A stretch of DNA of 64,000 bases, from contig WIXG01000094.1 of assembly GCA_009869945.1 (NCBI GenBank), positions 1-64,000 of the forward strand, in the 5' to 3' direction. A model generated the notes under the pieces. That model ran no database searches, was not told where the DNA came from, and was given only the letters and a program-made list of their open reading frames with translations. The position numbers were made by a program, and so were the translations under genes. This stretch comes from Mesaphorura yosii. Lineage: Eukaryota; Arthropoda; Collembola; Poduromorpha; Tullbergiidae. Shown here piece after piece: positions 27,175 through 41,405 of the stretch (positions within the stretch are counted from its first letter, which is position 1; every line of letters starts with the position of its first letter).

Positions 27175-30100
27175 CGCTGGCTCTTTAGGTTATCCTAATC
27201 CTACCCGACCATTGTGTCCATATTACGAGACTAGGCAAGCGGGCAATAACAATGAGTAATAATAGTCATAACACATATTATGAATAGATGAGATGAGATA
27301 TTATGATCAGATAAACCTAATAAGGATGATGATAGGACAGAATTACTACTAAACAATGAAGCCAAGTAGTGTAATGCGATGCGAACTGCGGAAAAGACGA
27401 AGCGGACCACCATCACTCTGCCACTTCACTCCACCATCGCTCTGCGTTGTTGCAGTGTGCCAGTCATTTGTAATAAACCGAGCCATACTTTCTTTCTTCA
27501 GTAGTTGAGCGTTTGTTTAATAGCCAGAAGAGTTAAAATGTTTCAGCCACAATTACATACACAAAACGAGCGCACAGCTTTTTAAGAACGCTTCAGTGCC
27601 AAACTGCTGCATATTCGTCGGCCGGCCATTATTCCATTATTACGAGTTATTACATTTTACTGCCATGGCTTGGCTTGGCTTGCCTTAATAGAGATGAATC
27701 CTGTGTAATAATTCAAACTTCAGAATAGGAGGAAATGAGCATTAACAAACCTCCTCACGTCACCAGACAAGACGTTCGTTTGTGGCTCGAAGAGAATTAA
27801 CTAACCTGAGCCGGTGCAGACTACGCTTAAGCCCGAGCATCTCTCGGGTGGGCTTGGGCACAGTGCGCGCAGGCATAAAAGGGTTAATGTAATATGACAT
27901 ACCATGTGTACAGCTTCAAAAAAGTAATAACATGTTGGAAGGAATCTCGAATCTCGCCTAAGTACTTCCTGGACTCACACATTGCTCACTCTCATCCCAG
28001 TTTGCATTATTATTTTCTTCACTCTTTAATAAATTGTGTAATGAAGTTTTTAGGACGAATGGCGGAGGTGGGCTTAAGCAGTAAGCAACTGGCTGGGCTG
28101 GCCTGCTTGGCTACGGAACAACTTTCTTGATGTATCTTTGATTACCGAAAAACAGGACTTTTATTAATTTCTCTCGTAAATGTGCCAGGCAAGATTCAAG
28201 TACAGATTCGAAAGATAACGATAAACGCACAAACGCAAGAGTGCGTGGTGCGAAATGGTATCAGGTTACAGCTTATAAAATATGAAATGTATGACGAAGA
28301 TTGTGATCTCAACTGGTAACAGATTGCTTGCTGCTGGCCTGGCCACGCAATTAAGGCGAACATCCGCTCGGCATGCTGTCAAACCAGGCTGGGCCGGGGC
28401 CTGGATTCGAGTTCAAGTGTAATTTAATTACATCACTGTATCATAATGCAAATTTAATTATGCCGCCCTGTGCAAATCGTAAATCAGCTCTTCTTAGTTC
28501 TAATAAACTCATTAAAGTCGAGAATTGAGAACTTGACCTTTTTCGCGACGCGAGAAATGTGATGTACGCATTTTCCCACACTGGTCCTGCCAGCCTGCTT
28601 GGCTGTCGGAATGACCAGAAACCAGACACATAAATGACCAAACAAGTGTCATTATTATTGCCTCAAGACTGATTTATGCTCGCATGCCACGCAATTGCAA
28701 GAGGCAATTAAAGAATAATGACTTAATGATGTTTCGCTTCGTGGTGACAGGGTTAGTTCATGACACAAATGCACGTGCAAATCTTCGGAATATTGCGTCG
28801 GACGCCTATCTCAGTTCTCAAGTTCACATGCATATATTTTACCAAATTAAAATTGCTTAACTGTCTGTCTCTGATCGTTTGTGACCAATTGCGTCTATGA
28901 ACAAAGAAACCAGATTTCAAGAGCAAGAGACGACAAGCATTATCATTACTGCTCTCTGTCTGAAAATTCGACACAAGAATTTTTTGCTTTCGTGCTAATC
29001 TCCTTAGTCTTTCATGCTCGGTGCTCGTGGCTTTGGGATTAAACTTACAAAATCATTCTCCACACATTTGTTCAATCTGTGATAATTCCAGAAATTTCGA
29101 ATCGTCATGATTTTCTAAAAGCTGGAAAAGTAACCAAACCATTTATTATTTTCATTCGTGTAAACTGTATTTCAATTTCAATTCAGTCCGTCTGGACCAG
29201 GCTTATGATTTTTAACAGAAAGGCAAGAAAAAGCAAATAAAGCGCTTGACTACAAATTCCATTGCATTGTTGCTCGCGTCTTTATGTCCTGGCTCGAATT
29301 CCAGGGACTGCGCCTGGTCTGAATTTCGTAATCCTCGTGGAGGCTTCGCACGGCAATGCAATGACAGATTTCGGTACATCAAAGAGGACAGAAACGACAC
29401 CATTATTGCCATTGACTCGGCGACTCATGCCCAAATAAATATTATGGTTGCGATCTGCACTGCGTAGTTCACATCTGTCATGTCAAATATCGACTTAAAC
29501 TGTGAAACGAAACGATTAAGGTCGCTCGTGTTTTCTTTCAGAAATGGAATCTTTGCACTGCACGACAGAAAGGTGAAGAAATTCTCTTATGGCAGGTGTG
29601 ACAATTCGAGAACAAGAAAGGCGCAAGCTGCTGCTGCCAAATAAATACTTCTCCAGGCTCTTGCCTTTGGCTAATCAAAGGACCAGCAGGGCGAGCAGCG
29701 TAGGGCTGTATATACGCTAGTACGAGTGTGGAGTGTTTGTCAACAAAGACGAAATACGTTTAAGTCTTAAGACGATGGTTCTGAGTTTCCTTGGATTCAG
29801 TCTAGAGCCTAACTCCACGTAGTGGATTTAGTTGATTTCTGCCCTGATGTGTGGCATCAACAGCTAAAAGCTCATAGTAACACCAAAAGTCATTTGTTCT
29901 TATTATCTCTGTTCATTATGACATGAATTATCAATGTTGTACATACATCAAGCAGCCCAAAAGACAAAACATGCTTCTATTGTCCCGGTCAGAAACTAAT
30001 ATTATGGCTTTATAACTACTTAGAAATATTTGGGTTGAGTCGTTACCTAGTATTCAGTGAAATGGTTCCAATTTTGGTTTGCAGGTTTTCACACCAGACA

Positions 30101-32472
30101 GCTGGCGCATATTTCGTGCGCCCGTTCAAGACGTTCAGTCCCTGCCGGTCCCGTCCCAGTACACACCACACCCGACTTTCTTATTTCATATCTGATATCG
30201 AACTAAATAAGGATTTTATGTGTTTTGTAAATTATCTTGACTATTTAACAGTCTTACAAAATGATTACGGAGTACGACGCAGGCTGCGTGTGTCTGCGAG
30301 TCTGCCCCTGCACTCGGTGAGCGGCAGACCTCAATCTCAATCCCGCCAGAGTTCAATAAGGCAGACCCATTAACGTCTATGCGTCTTCTCTCACTTTAGT
30401 CTCGTCTTGCATGAGTCAGAGTTATGTGTATTGAGAATTCATTATCATCTTCAAACGAAACAAATTACACATTACATCGTTCAAAGACTCAAGTCTTGAT
30501 GTGAGCGACCTGCACGATCTTTAATCACAGAAAAGACACGACACACGACTTTCCACCGCCGGAGAGACGGAGACTCAGATTTATGCATCACACACACGCT
30601 TGGCTCGCACGTTTTGATAATAAACTTAGTTATGGTTCCTACCCAACGTCAAAGTCGTCGTTTTTGAATTGGCAAGACGAAATCTTTCCATGAACACAGA
30701 TTTACAACTAGACAGAACAGAGACCCGTGGAGAACTCAAGCTCTCAGCCTCGAGCTTTTCCTGAGTCAATTCAACGAAATTAAATTACGATTCGATTCTA
30801 CGCCTTGTCGGTATCTAAACTTAAATAAATTGCTTTTCTCACACGCACTACGCAGCCAATATTTCAAATTGTGAATAATTCACTCATTCGGTTTTTACGG
30901 CAGTACGCACTCATGCTCGCGCACGGTGCAGAAAATGGAATCTGACAACGATAATATTCAGATTTGGTAATGACACGTTTATAAGTTTATCTACTTTTTC
31001 GTGTCTATCTTGGCATTGCGATGTATCGAATAACGTATACCGTGCGAATGCGAATAGCGAATATTTACTGAATTCTTGCCAAGTTTTGCCTTTTATGTTT
31101 TATAGTACGTGACTGCGTGTGTCAACCTTAAGCAACTTGTGAAATCCGATGATTTTAATGGCCAAGCCATGTTGCATGGCATGAGAAAATACTTTCGAAC
31201 CCTCTGGAGAATGTAAATAAATCGTTGCAAAGGTATCGTAAAATACGCTTCACAGAAATCGTATTCAGTTTAATGGCTTTTTAAGCTATGACTTAACTGG
31301 TGCCGGTTTGTTGGACCATGCCTATGAATGACTCTAGAAAATTTCCTAAATTATCCTATTAAGATCATTCTGATAATCTTGAACGCACTAAAATGCATTT
31401 TGCTGCAATTCGTTATAAAATATGATGCCATAACTGCTGTTCATGCTTCATCCACTAAAATCACATTTTTACGGTTCACTTGCGTTCGAACTCGAAACCC
31501 GTTAAAGCCCCAACGGAGAAAACTGAAGCTGAAGTTGTCGAAGCCCTTAGTTGATCTTAAATCATGACGGTAACAAAAGGAGACATTAATTACCTGCACG
31601 CTTCCAGCAGTTTTTAGCCCGGCTCGCCGCGTCACGTCGGTTACTTAAAGCCCCGGATTCAGGGTTAAGTCTCAGCTTCTCGTGTGATATGAGAATTGTC
31701 CCTGGTGCAGTTGAAACTTGATCACTCCACTTTCAGTTCGACACTAACGTGAAGAGCCAAGTACTAATGTTATTTGTGGCTCTGACGCTTTAATCTCAGT
31801 GCGTTGCTTGTTGGATGTTTATGTATTAAATCTTCAGCTCAAAACGTTATAAATTAACACAGCAATATAGATAATTGTGATTCATCCACAAGTACAATAT
31901 GGTTCAACAAATGATGATGAATGATTGTTTTGTTTGTTAGAATGTAAACAATGCAATCAGAGTCCCAAGTCATTTGTCAAAGATCTCTCGCGCTTCGCCT
32001 TCGTCACTCCCCTGTGTATTACTCTGGACTCCACTCAATTCTCAATTAATATGATACAAAGGCGATGTCAGTGGCAAGTGAGTTCAATTGTTCTTTTCTT
32101 GAATTTGTTAGCTGCCGGTATCACGGCACCTTTTGGAATGATTTCTCCAAGCCGGCACTCGTTACGGTGACTGAAACGTCCTCTATAGCCTCAAACGCAT
32201 GTGCAGCAGTTTGTCCGACCTGTTGACTTTCTCTCCGTGTTGAATTAGTTAAAACGAATCTTGTGTCACGAATAAATGGGACATTGACGGTATGACGCAT
32301 AACCAGGAATGGAATCACAGCAGTTCAGATATGATTCGGGCTTCCAACGAAGATGAGATAATTGTTGCCGATGAGTTACTGGGGCTCAAATAACGCAGAC
32401 ACTGGGCGACAAAGATTAGCCCACCATTGGAGCAGCAATGGAGCACGAGAACTGGGCACTGAAAACGAGTCT

Positions 32473-32488
32473 ACTCAAATATTTGAGT
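32473..32488. repeat. 16-bp perfect palindrome
   Basis: ACTCAAATATTTGAGT is self-complementary over its full length and is followed at once by another ACTCAAA copy. No neighbouring gene explains it. It could be a site for a dimeric DNA-binding protein or chance. Confidence 0.6.
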
Positions 32489-35400
32489 TTACTCAAAGAT
32501 TAAACCACGTAACAACAACGTAGCTGGTATGCAACGAAGGAAAGTGTATAACTTTAAAGTGACTGACTTGACTTGACTCGGTGGTGGTGGTGGCTAATGC
32601 TCTCTTCTCAAGAGTTACATAACAACTGAAAGAAAAGTGCAGCTGAGTGCCAGTGCCAACGCAAGAGAGCCTCCTGTGAAACACATGGGATTCCAATCTT
32701 TGATGTTGACTCTACCTAAGCGAAGAAGGCAAGACAAGGGATGCGTGCTCTGTAATGTAAACCTGCATTCAGCACAAAAAACAACAACCGAGAGGCAAAG
32801 GCAACACATTTCTCGACATTCGACTTTTCATCTTGCTGGTCTGACTGAGTCTGGCTGCCTCATCTCCAACGCGAATGCAGTCCGAACTCCTTTAAAATAC
32901 TTTAAAGCAACTTGAAGTTGGGGATGATGGCTCGCTGACTCGCTGTTACACTTGTTTCTCTTCTCCAGAAAGGAGTTCTCTCTGTGCAGTCCATACATGG
33001 CATGGGCACATGGCTGTTGTAATGGACCTGCGACTGGAGACGAATCCATCTGGAAAGGGAAAACGGAGATTCTCTCAAGCAAACCCAGGCAGAGTTCAGA
33101 GTTATTGTACATTACAAAGTTTTATAACAATTATAGCTTCGAGCTGTCATGCCTGACTTTGTACGGCGCGGCGATGAACTATGGTACATTTCTGCTTCAT
33201 GGACACCCTTTTGAAAAGTAAGTTTACAATTTCATTGCAACCCCCAATCCCAATCCCTCTCCTCAACAATGTAATGCCGTGGAGTGCAGTGTGGTGGAAT
33301 TGGAGTCCTCCCTGGAATGCGAATGCAGTAGGATGTCTTCGCATTTTTATATGTACTATATCCCGGGAGAGCCTCAACAAACAATCCAGTTGATTTCTTG
33401 TCTTTTGTTTAGATTACGGAGTAAGCGTGAAGCAAAAGAGTGAAAAGGGCGTTTGATCTGGAAAGATTGGATCAAGCTGGTGTAGGCTCTTGTTTGACCA
33501 GACACACTTTTACTAAAATGAGGAGCCTAATTTAAATTGAAGCAGATTTCGATCCTCGGTACAACGATGACGAGTTGATGATTCATGATTTTAGCCCACT
33601 TGCTTGTCAAATTTGGTATTTTTGCCAAATGGGACGTGTAACGTAAATTACGTCAGAGCATTCCCCGATGGAAATTCCAAGTCGCAAGATGTGCAAGAAG
33701 TCAAGAAATAGATTTGAGCATGATATTCAAGCCGGGAAGACTTTCTTGATGCGGCGAATGACAAAAGTGTCTTCTGATGGCAGTCAATTTTTGGGATTAG
33801 TTCCCTTACTCTTTACTTTCGATGTGCATCAATTTCTCCAGCACTGAGCTTCTTAGCTTTCAATTATTTATAACAAATTCTTTTTCATTCTTCCATGAAA
33901 ATCCGTCGAAGCGAGCTGCACCTGTTGATTTTCCCACATTGAACAGATTTCGTCTCCATTATCATCATCTACATCTTTGAATAACAAAGCAAGGTTTTAT
34001 TATGTAGTCGTAATATGACATAATGAGCTCAAGCATTATTAAGTAAAGGAAGAAAAGAATAAACCACTTTCACACTCGGAGTCTCATCACTTCCTTTTGT
34101 AACAACTGCGCATCTTAAAACACATGACAAATTACTGGACAAGAAGCCCATTTCCTCGCGCTTCTCGAAGTCTTTTTAATCAGCCGCAATCATACTCTTC
34201 AATTGTTACTTTTCGCTGTGTAATTTAGAACTTTTGCCTCTCCATTGCTCACTCAGACAAATAACGAAAGAAAGTTTACTCCCTCGAAACAGCAGCGGAG
34301 GAAGCACTCGAGAAGCCTTTGTTACAAAACAGACCTAAAAAATGAGTTCTTTGCATTGTCCGTGAGAGAATCCAGATTCCAGATTCCATAAAATCATTCT
34401 GATGAAAAGGCGCTGACTCTGGCTTCTAGTAACCTATTTCAATTGTCTAATCATCTGTCATTATTTCGTCTCCGAATCTAAACTCAATGAGCAATCATTT
34501 AATCTAATCCACAGAATACATGCCACGCCAAGTAATACGGTGATTTCTCGCCTTTTTCTTGCTTTTCCACTTCACTCGAGGTGCCCGCTGTTCAATAGCT
34601 TCCATTGTGAGAATTTCAAACTGGAGAATAAGATGAGTCAAGAGGAATGCTCAAGACATTCGAAATCGGAATGATAATTGTGAGTTTATGCATCCATGAC
34701 GCATCTGAAAACGAACGCAGGCCGCAGTGAATACATATACAGAATGAGAAGTAGAAGGAGTGAAGTGAAGACGAGACATGGACAAATGAAATTCCATGAT
34801 TTGCTCAATTTCTTGGGTCGTGGTGTGAAAATCGTCGTCGGAATTCTTCCCTTTCTAATTTCTTCAGTTTTTATTTCCTATTTTATATTCCAAAAGACAG
34901 GTGAACAAAAAGTGAATTGACAATCATAATAAAAAGTCAGTGTGGTATTTTTCCTGCATGATTATCTTCTTAGCGCTGTCGATCTGCTTGCGCCTTGCCA
35001 TTACTATTGCCACGATCTTGGTCTCGGTTCACCGTAGCTGAGGAATGCTGTGGGAAGGATCCTGCTGCTGTAGCTTATAAGTAGCCTTTCTACGACTCAG
35101 GAGAATGAAGAATCTCGCCGTGCTTGTAAGGCAGTGTCAAGTTGATTTGTACGATGTAACGTCATGCCAGACGCAGATCACATGGATGTCTACGTTTTGT
35201 CGTTTCGGTAGGATTTCACATGAGACATAAGCAAAAGTGTAAACAAACCATTCGAAAAGGATGGATAAGTGCAAACTTCTCTGCACTCCAAGAACCCGAA
35301 AGAGTTTAATACACTTATTGACTGCTGGGAGGTTGATGTTGAGATCATAAAAATAAATGAATTTTCTTCATTAACTTTTATGCTAATGTCGAGATTTACC

Positions 35401-38400
35401 TTTGTACGTTGTTTATCCTCCTCGTTAACACCACTCGGGCGATGATTGCTCAAATAAATACAACATTAAGCCGATGTCGGTTCCAACGTGTAGGCTAGAC
35501 ACATGTCGCGGCAGCAGTCCTGGATGCTGACATGTAGGAATATTTCGGCAATTGACTTGCTTTTCCGTATTTCTAATCTCTATTGCTAGCATTTCCTTAA
35601 TTCGAGACACAAAACTCTGAGCTACGTGCTTTATAGCTCAAAACGAATTCTTGATAACAGAGTTTATGTGGTTTTTATTGCTCTTGTTAGTCAAGCTGCG
35701 AGAATTGATTTCAAATCGTAAAATTTGAAATTCTGTTTAGGCCTGGAATTTCCTCTCAGTTTCCAACTCATAAAATCTGTGCTGAATGTTAAGTCTTGAG
35801 CCAAGATCCTTCTATCGTACTTCCTGCTACACATTAGAATATTAGAAATTACATAAATCAGCACACTTCATGCAAATCATATAATTGAACCTTTGAAGCA
35901 ATAAATTCCAATTTAGCGGCGCTGAGTTTGACACGAGGTTGATATTCATGCCTGCTTTGCCTGAAGTGACAACCTTTGTCGACGTCTGTGCTCCGTACAT
36001 AATCAGCAAAGTGCAAGCAGTCAGGGCATGAAATCTCGGCACGAAACAATGTTTTGTTGCGCACTTGTTGGCTGAAGTTTTAATTGAAAGATAAAGTATA
36101 AAAGTGTCACATATTGCAATTTACAACCAGCCAGTGAAGGAATGCACATAAATATTTTTTGCAAGTGTTCAAACTCAAGGAAGGCTTGTCTGGTGTTGCT
36201 TCTCTTCGTTTCGCCAATCACAAGTTTATTGCAGAATTTTATGTTCCTGCTCTTTCGTTCTTCGTTCATTTCGTTGTGCACTGCTCTGCACTGGTGCCAA
36301 TGAACAATGTTGCGACGTTGCGAGTTACAACTTGCAACTTTGTACGCGAACAAAAACATTTAACAGCATGCGATACGCGAAACGCGCTTGTTTTGTTTTC
36401 GAAGATTTACAAGAGTTCAACTCTAACCATCTTCCTCCGGCCTGTACATTATCTGTTTTGTATCATAAAGCAGCATGGGTTACCATAAAATAATTCTTTC
36501 TCCGATGTAACTTCACACCTCTTTTAGCGAACAAATTCGCACCACACATCACGCAGTTCTCGAGTTCGATTGTTGTGCATTTAGTCGTGAGTTTTGCATT
36601 TTTGTTATTGTCAGGTTGAACTTTTACACTTGAATGCATTGTCTACCTGCCTGCGCGCCGAGCAAATACCACTGCGCATGTATTTACATCAGAGCTGAGT
36701 TGCACTTGCATACCTGTTCCCAATCTGCAACCTGCCAATTTCAGGCCAGGCAGCCGGAAGCAGAGTATTAAGTGCTCATTAGTTCACTTGCTCAGCGAAA
36801 AGTTCGCTCGGGATTCATGAACTCATACTTATCAACTCGTGCAACCTGCACCGAACACTGGTCATTCATTTAAAGCTGCATTCAAGACCACTATGTGATA
36901 CGAGATAATCTAGGAGATAAACATTGGCGTCCTCTTTTCGCACAGGATGTTGAATTCTAGATTCTAATGTCTGTCCCACCTCAAACAACTTAACAGGTTG
37001 GAATCAATAACCTCTCACTCCTTTGCCGGATGAGACACTTCGTTTTGTTTAGCTTTACTGCTTTGGCGATTAACTAGAAACACACACATAAATCCAACTG
37101 GGCCATACTCGATACTCAGCTCGGTCGGGATGTTTAAGTATGGAACGATGCAAGCTTCATTCGGAGAGCCCACGATGTATTCAGATATTTTCTCAAACCG
37201 TGATTTCTCGAGCACATTTCTCTTGATGATCATCTCGAGATCTCGATGTTTATGGCACAGCAGACACGATGCTGAGATGCGATGAAGATTCAACGTCGAA
37301 GAAGTCTCAAGAAAATAGATTCATGCTGTGAGTTGTTAGCATTCCAGTCCAGAAAAGATTTGAGCAAGCACCAGTAAAACGTATTTTTAATTATTTAACA
37401 TACACACGTTGCTCGAGGCGTCGTGAATCTATTTGCTATATCTTCGGTCCTTAAACATGAGGATTGCATAATTGCATTCCAGATACTGCTCAGCGGTCCA
37501 GGTTCAATCTGTCTCCACCTATAAACCTGTCAATCTCCGTCCGCTCCGTTTTATCCAGTTCCAATTTCTCATATCTGATTGGTATTTCGCACCCTAAATC
37601 ATACTACCAATTGAAGAATTTGTGTTCCTACATCTCAAGTGCAACATACCCGGTTCAGTTTGACACAATAGAACAACTCCACTGCAATTAACGACGCAGA
37701 ATACACAGAAACAGGGACCATTGAAAAAAAACAAATGATAATTAGCAGCCAGCAGATGATCAGTTTTGTACGACAAATAGCAACTGCCTGCGAAACTTAA
37801 CACAACACAATAAAAGCGCGGCTAGTTTTTTTCATTTCCACAGAACTCATTAAAGTTCGCTACAAACAAGAACAAAACATTGGCAGACATCGGCCAAGTA
37901 AAGCAAGAACAAATTGTAAGAATTGAGGTAATTTACTGCAATGCATTGTTGGCTTCGGTTGGTCATCCTCAAGCACCAAATCGGACGCTTTGCTTACTTC
38001 AGACTTCAGTCATCAATCTTCCCATAATTAATGATTCGATTAATAATTCTTGTACATGGCAAAATGTGTGCGTCTTCACGGACTCGGGAGAAGAGAAATT
38101 ATAAAAAGAGAGATGGTCAGAGAGAATAAAGTCTCCCACTGTGAACACTCCAAAATCCGAATGTCCATACTTCTTAAATGTCAGATTCAAACCAACTCAA
38201 GACTTTTATTTAAGGAAGGATATGCCTCTTTATGCAGAAATGAATTTCCAGCAATTCAATGCACAACTAACCTAAGTCTGACAGTTAACAGTTTGATTTC
38301 GAAGCTGAAATCTGAATGCGGAGAATGCAATAATAATGCGAGGTCGAGATTTCGATTTCGGGAATGCACTTGAAACGTGATATGATTGCTGGTTCTGCCT

Positions 38401-38642
38401 TTCTCTTGGTCCACAGATCGCCATCTGCTCCTTGTGAATCAAATAAAGTGGAGAGCGAAGAAAGTTGAAGCAAACCTCATAATGCGGCAAGGAATAGATT
38501 CAAAGTGTACATGATCACGGTTTCAGATTTCGCGAAGCTGTTGTTACCGTTTTGACCGACTAGACAACAACAGAACTACAGTTTTGAACATTAGAGTGCT
38601 GAATTGATTAGCAGGGGAGTATCCCCGACGTAGTCACTAGCT

Positions 38643-39824
38643 ATGAGATTAATTGGTCCAAGTATGCGGCTATTGTTTCGAGGCAATCTCCGCCTAGCCA
38701 AAGTGGCAACGGGTACAGCCGCTGTTGATGGAAATTCATTGAATGGTAAGTGGTCAAGTTTTTCCAGGTCACACTTTCGGCAGCCACTTTAACGGCACTC
38801 GTACTCTTTTGCCACGGAATGCTCTAATAAGTTTACGTTGATCTAGGTACGAACACACCGATCTTGAGAAATGTCCGAAGTAGTAGTAACCACGGCCCAT
38901 TGATAAGCTGTTTAAGTACTGAACAATTTGATCACGTAGAAGCAAGCCTTAACCAGAAACGCGCTTCCAATTCACCACATATGACGGTTAGTCTCTAATT
39001 ACATATAACTATTATCATAACTTCTCCACTGAATTGATAATTTGCCTTAAATCGAAGGTTCCTCAGGATAGCCCATCAATGGCTCATAATAATGCTACAA
39101 GGCACCTCTGCACAAAATTGAATCACCTGAAGCTGAGCTCAAGAGTATCCAGAGTAGAAAAGCTGCTTTTAAGTGGCACTTTATTTCCAAATGAAACACA
39201 AGTTTGTTCAAAACGTGCCCTCTCAACATGCACGTTGTCTTCAATTTTAAGCGGCCTTATGGAAAACCAATTAAGGTAATAATGTTTTGATTCAATTCAA
39301 TTACAAACAGCTAATTTATATTTCTGAAAGTTATGCCTCTATTTTCAGGGTGTCATCTAATGTACTGGCAAATCCAGTAGGCTGCATTTTTAGGAGAAAT
39401 AAGATCACGACGCTACAGATGATGCACCGGCGAGGACCTGTGAAGAAGTTCCGACCACCTCGGAAGCCTCTGGATGGTCGACCAATGATGAAAGGAGTCG
39501 TTTTGAAAACTCTCATAAAAAAACCCAAGAAACCAAACTCCGCTAATCGAAAGTGCGTCCTAGTCCGCTTGTCTAACGGCAAAGAGAAGGTCGCGTATGT
39601 TCCAGGAATCGGCCATAACTTGCAGGTAATTAATTCTATAATCCGTTAACTTCTGCCTAATTCCAATCGGTTGCAAGCTCTGATTTCATGAATGAACTTT
39701 TTAGGAACATAACGTGGTGCTGGTGAGGTGTGGCAGGCTTCAAGACGTGCCCGGAGTCAAGTTAAAATGTATTCGCGGTGTCTATGACTTACCGCATGTT
39801 ATTAAGCAGTCCCCAAACAAGTAG
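38643..39824 (+). CDS. mRpS12: Mitochondrial ribosomal protein S12 (uS12m), five exons, extended N-terminus
   Basis: Small-subunit protein of the mitochondrial ribosome at the decoding centre; the fly gene is technical knockout (tko). Exons: 38643-38745, 38847-38986, 39067-39275 (or from 39058, same frame), 39349-39625, 39705-39824; phases 1,0,2,0 all agree. The product is about 282 residues. The first exon reads as a mitochondrial targeting peptide ([19 protein letters not shown]). The conserved S12 core begins near residue 173 ([10 protein letters not shown]) and includes [31 protein letters not shown] and [12 protein letters not shown], all family hallmarks. The ~170 residues before the core are far longer than the ~30 in fly tko and have no domain I know. 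They stay open across three junctions, which supports coding, but a shorter isoform starting nearer the core is possible. Confidence 0.9.
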
Positions 39825-39850
39825 TTCTTCGTTTCGTCGTATTTACTGGC

Positions 39851-39856
39851 AATAAA
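39851..39856 (+). promoter_or_regulatory. Poly(A) signal of mRpS12
   Basis: AATAAA lies 27 nt after the mRpS12 stop codon, implying a very short 3' UTR. Confidence 0.7.
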
Positions 39857-41370
39857 TTACTACACACTTTCCAGCTTCGCCTTCTTGAATTTATCTTTTA
39901 GTCAGTTTGGCCGGTAAAAGAGGGAGACGGGGTCCACGGTTCGTGTTCGACAGGGACACTGAATATTTGGCTAGAAATATCCACAATCAGCAATCTTCAC
40001 CATTCATTCATTTTTCTCGCAAGGCCGGCGGCATCTCGTTCGAATTTATGAATGCGTGGCCATGAAGGTCAACGTTTGATCATGTAATCAATCATAGCAT
40101 GAATTATTACGCGCACAGTTGTGAAGAATTATATTCAATCCAACGACTTTGAATTCGAATTGGTCACTCAAGTGCAAGCATTCTGTTCCATATGCCTTCT
40201 TTTCATCATCTTTGAATAGAAAGCTCTAAATTTAAACACATGCATTGACATCGAACAACAATCGTCAAAAGTGCACAAAGCATCATGCATACGTAAGAAT
40301 GAATCCAGGTTGCATATTTGGCATTGAAAATTGAAACACGGTACTCGGGAATGGGAAACATAAGGCTTGCTTGTGAAGGATATGAGACTATTGTGTTGCG
40401 TTATGTTCATGTGAGAAGACAATTGATCAAGGTATTTCAAAAATAGCTAATGGTCTGGTTCATGACTGAATAACTCGAATAACTAGTGTATGGGCAGTCA
40501 GTTGGTCAGTTCCCATGCGGCAGCATTGCACCGACAAAACAAAACACGAACCTTTGCCTTGGCTGGAAAGGGTTAGATCATCGTTCGCCTGAACATTTCA
40601 TTCAACACCATGCGGTTGACCTCAATACGACCAAAACAAAGAAACATTTCTCCGGTGCTTAGAAGGGAGACAGATGAGAGATTGATTGTTCAAAGGTGGT
40701 ATTGGAATTTTCTTTTCTCGCTTAGCGTCTGGTTGCATAATTCGGAGGAAATTATGTCCATGCTGTTAAGGAACCAGTGGAGAGAATAACATGACTGCAG
40801 AGGAAATTTTTTGAAGGCATGGCAGAGCGTCATGGACTTCACCTTTGACTGCAGTCACTATCTTTTCGGTGGTAGATGCTTGCAACATGACTGTTTTGGA
40901 GGATTTGGTTGATCGGGCTTACCGGTCAAGGCCCGCTGTGAAATTATGATTACGACATCAATGAACTCGCGCTTGTAACATGAGAACCAAAAGTTACAAC
41001 ATGGGATTAAATAAGGCAAGCGAGATCTAGTTTAAGGCGCTAAATAAGTGCATGAATATCGTCTCAGGTCAATGACATCACTTCTTGGTGTGCTTGCCTG
41101 CACTTTTGAGCAAACTGGGGCTACATGTTGAACGACGGTGCTGATTCGAATGAATTTTGTTTCATTTGCACTTGCAATGATTTGATTCGACTACGTCCGA
41201 TTAATTAGTTGTCATCGGTTTAATTTGACCAGCACCCAAAAAGAGAGACCGGCGTAAACGCGCTGTCATATGACTTGAGGTGAGCGTGAGACTGAACTGG
41301 ATTGTTGATCCACACTCGTCCTGAGTCCCCATTCGGGACTCCTGAGTGAGGTCTTCTCGATAATCTTTGT
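39857..41370. other. Intergenic, no gene seen
   Basis: About 1.5 kb between the mRpS12 poly(A) signal and the probable 5' UTR of the HTH gene. No open frame has a recognisable product. Confidence 0.55.
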
Positions 41371-41405
41371 CTTTTTCTAGGATAGTTTGAAATTTGCACA
41401 CCGCC

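Larger units (their letters stand above)
9639..38642. other. ~29-kb region with no recognised gene
   Basis: Between the ihog-like start and mRpS12. Open frames are all under about 145 codons, overlap each other on both strands, and show no domain I recognise. There is no obvious transposase, reverse transcriptase, rRNA or full tRNA. The 5' part must include the ihog-like promoter and 5' UTR. Low-complexity patches are short: TTGGC repeats near 27665, three ATTACG units at 27157-27174, and ATAATAATGATGATG near 23704. Genes made of short exons, or noncoding RNAs, could still be hidden here. Confidence 0.5.
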
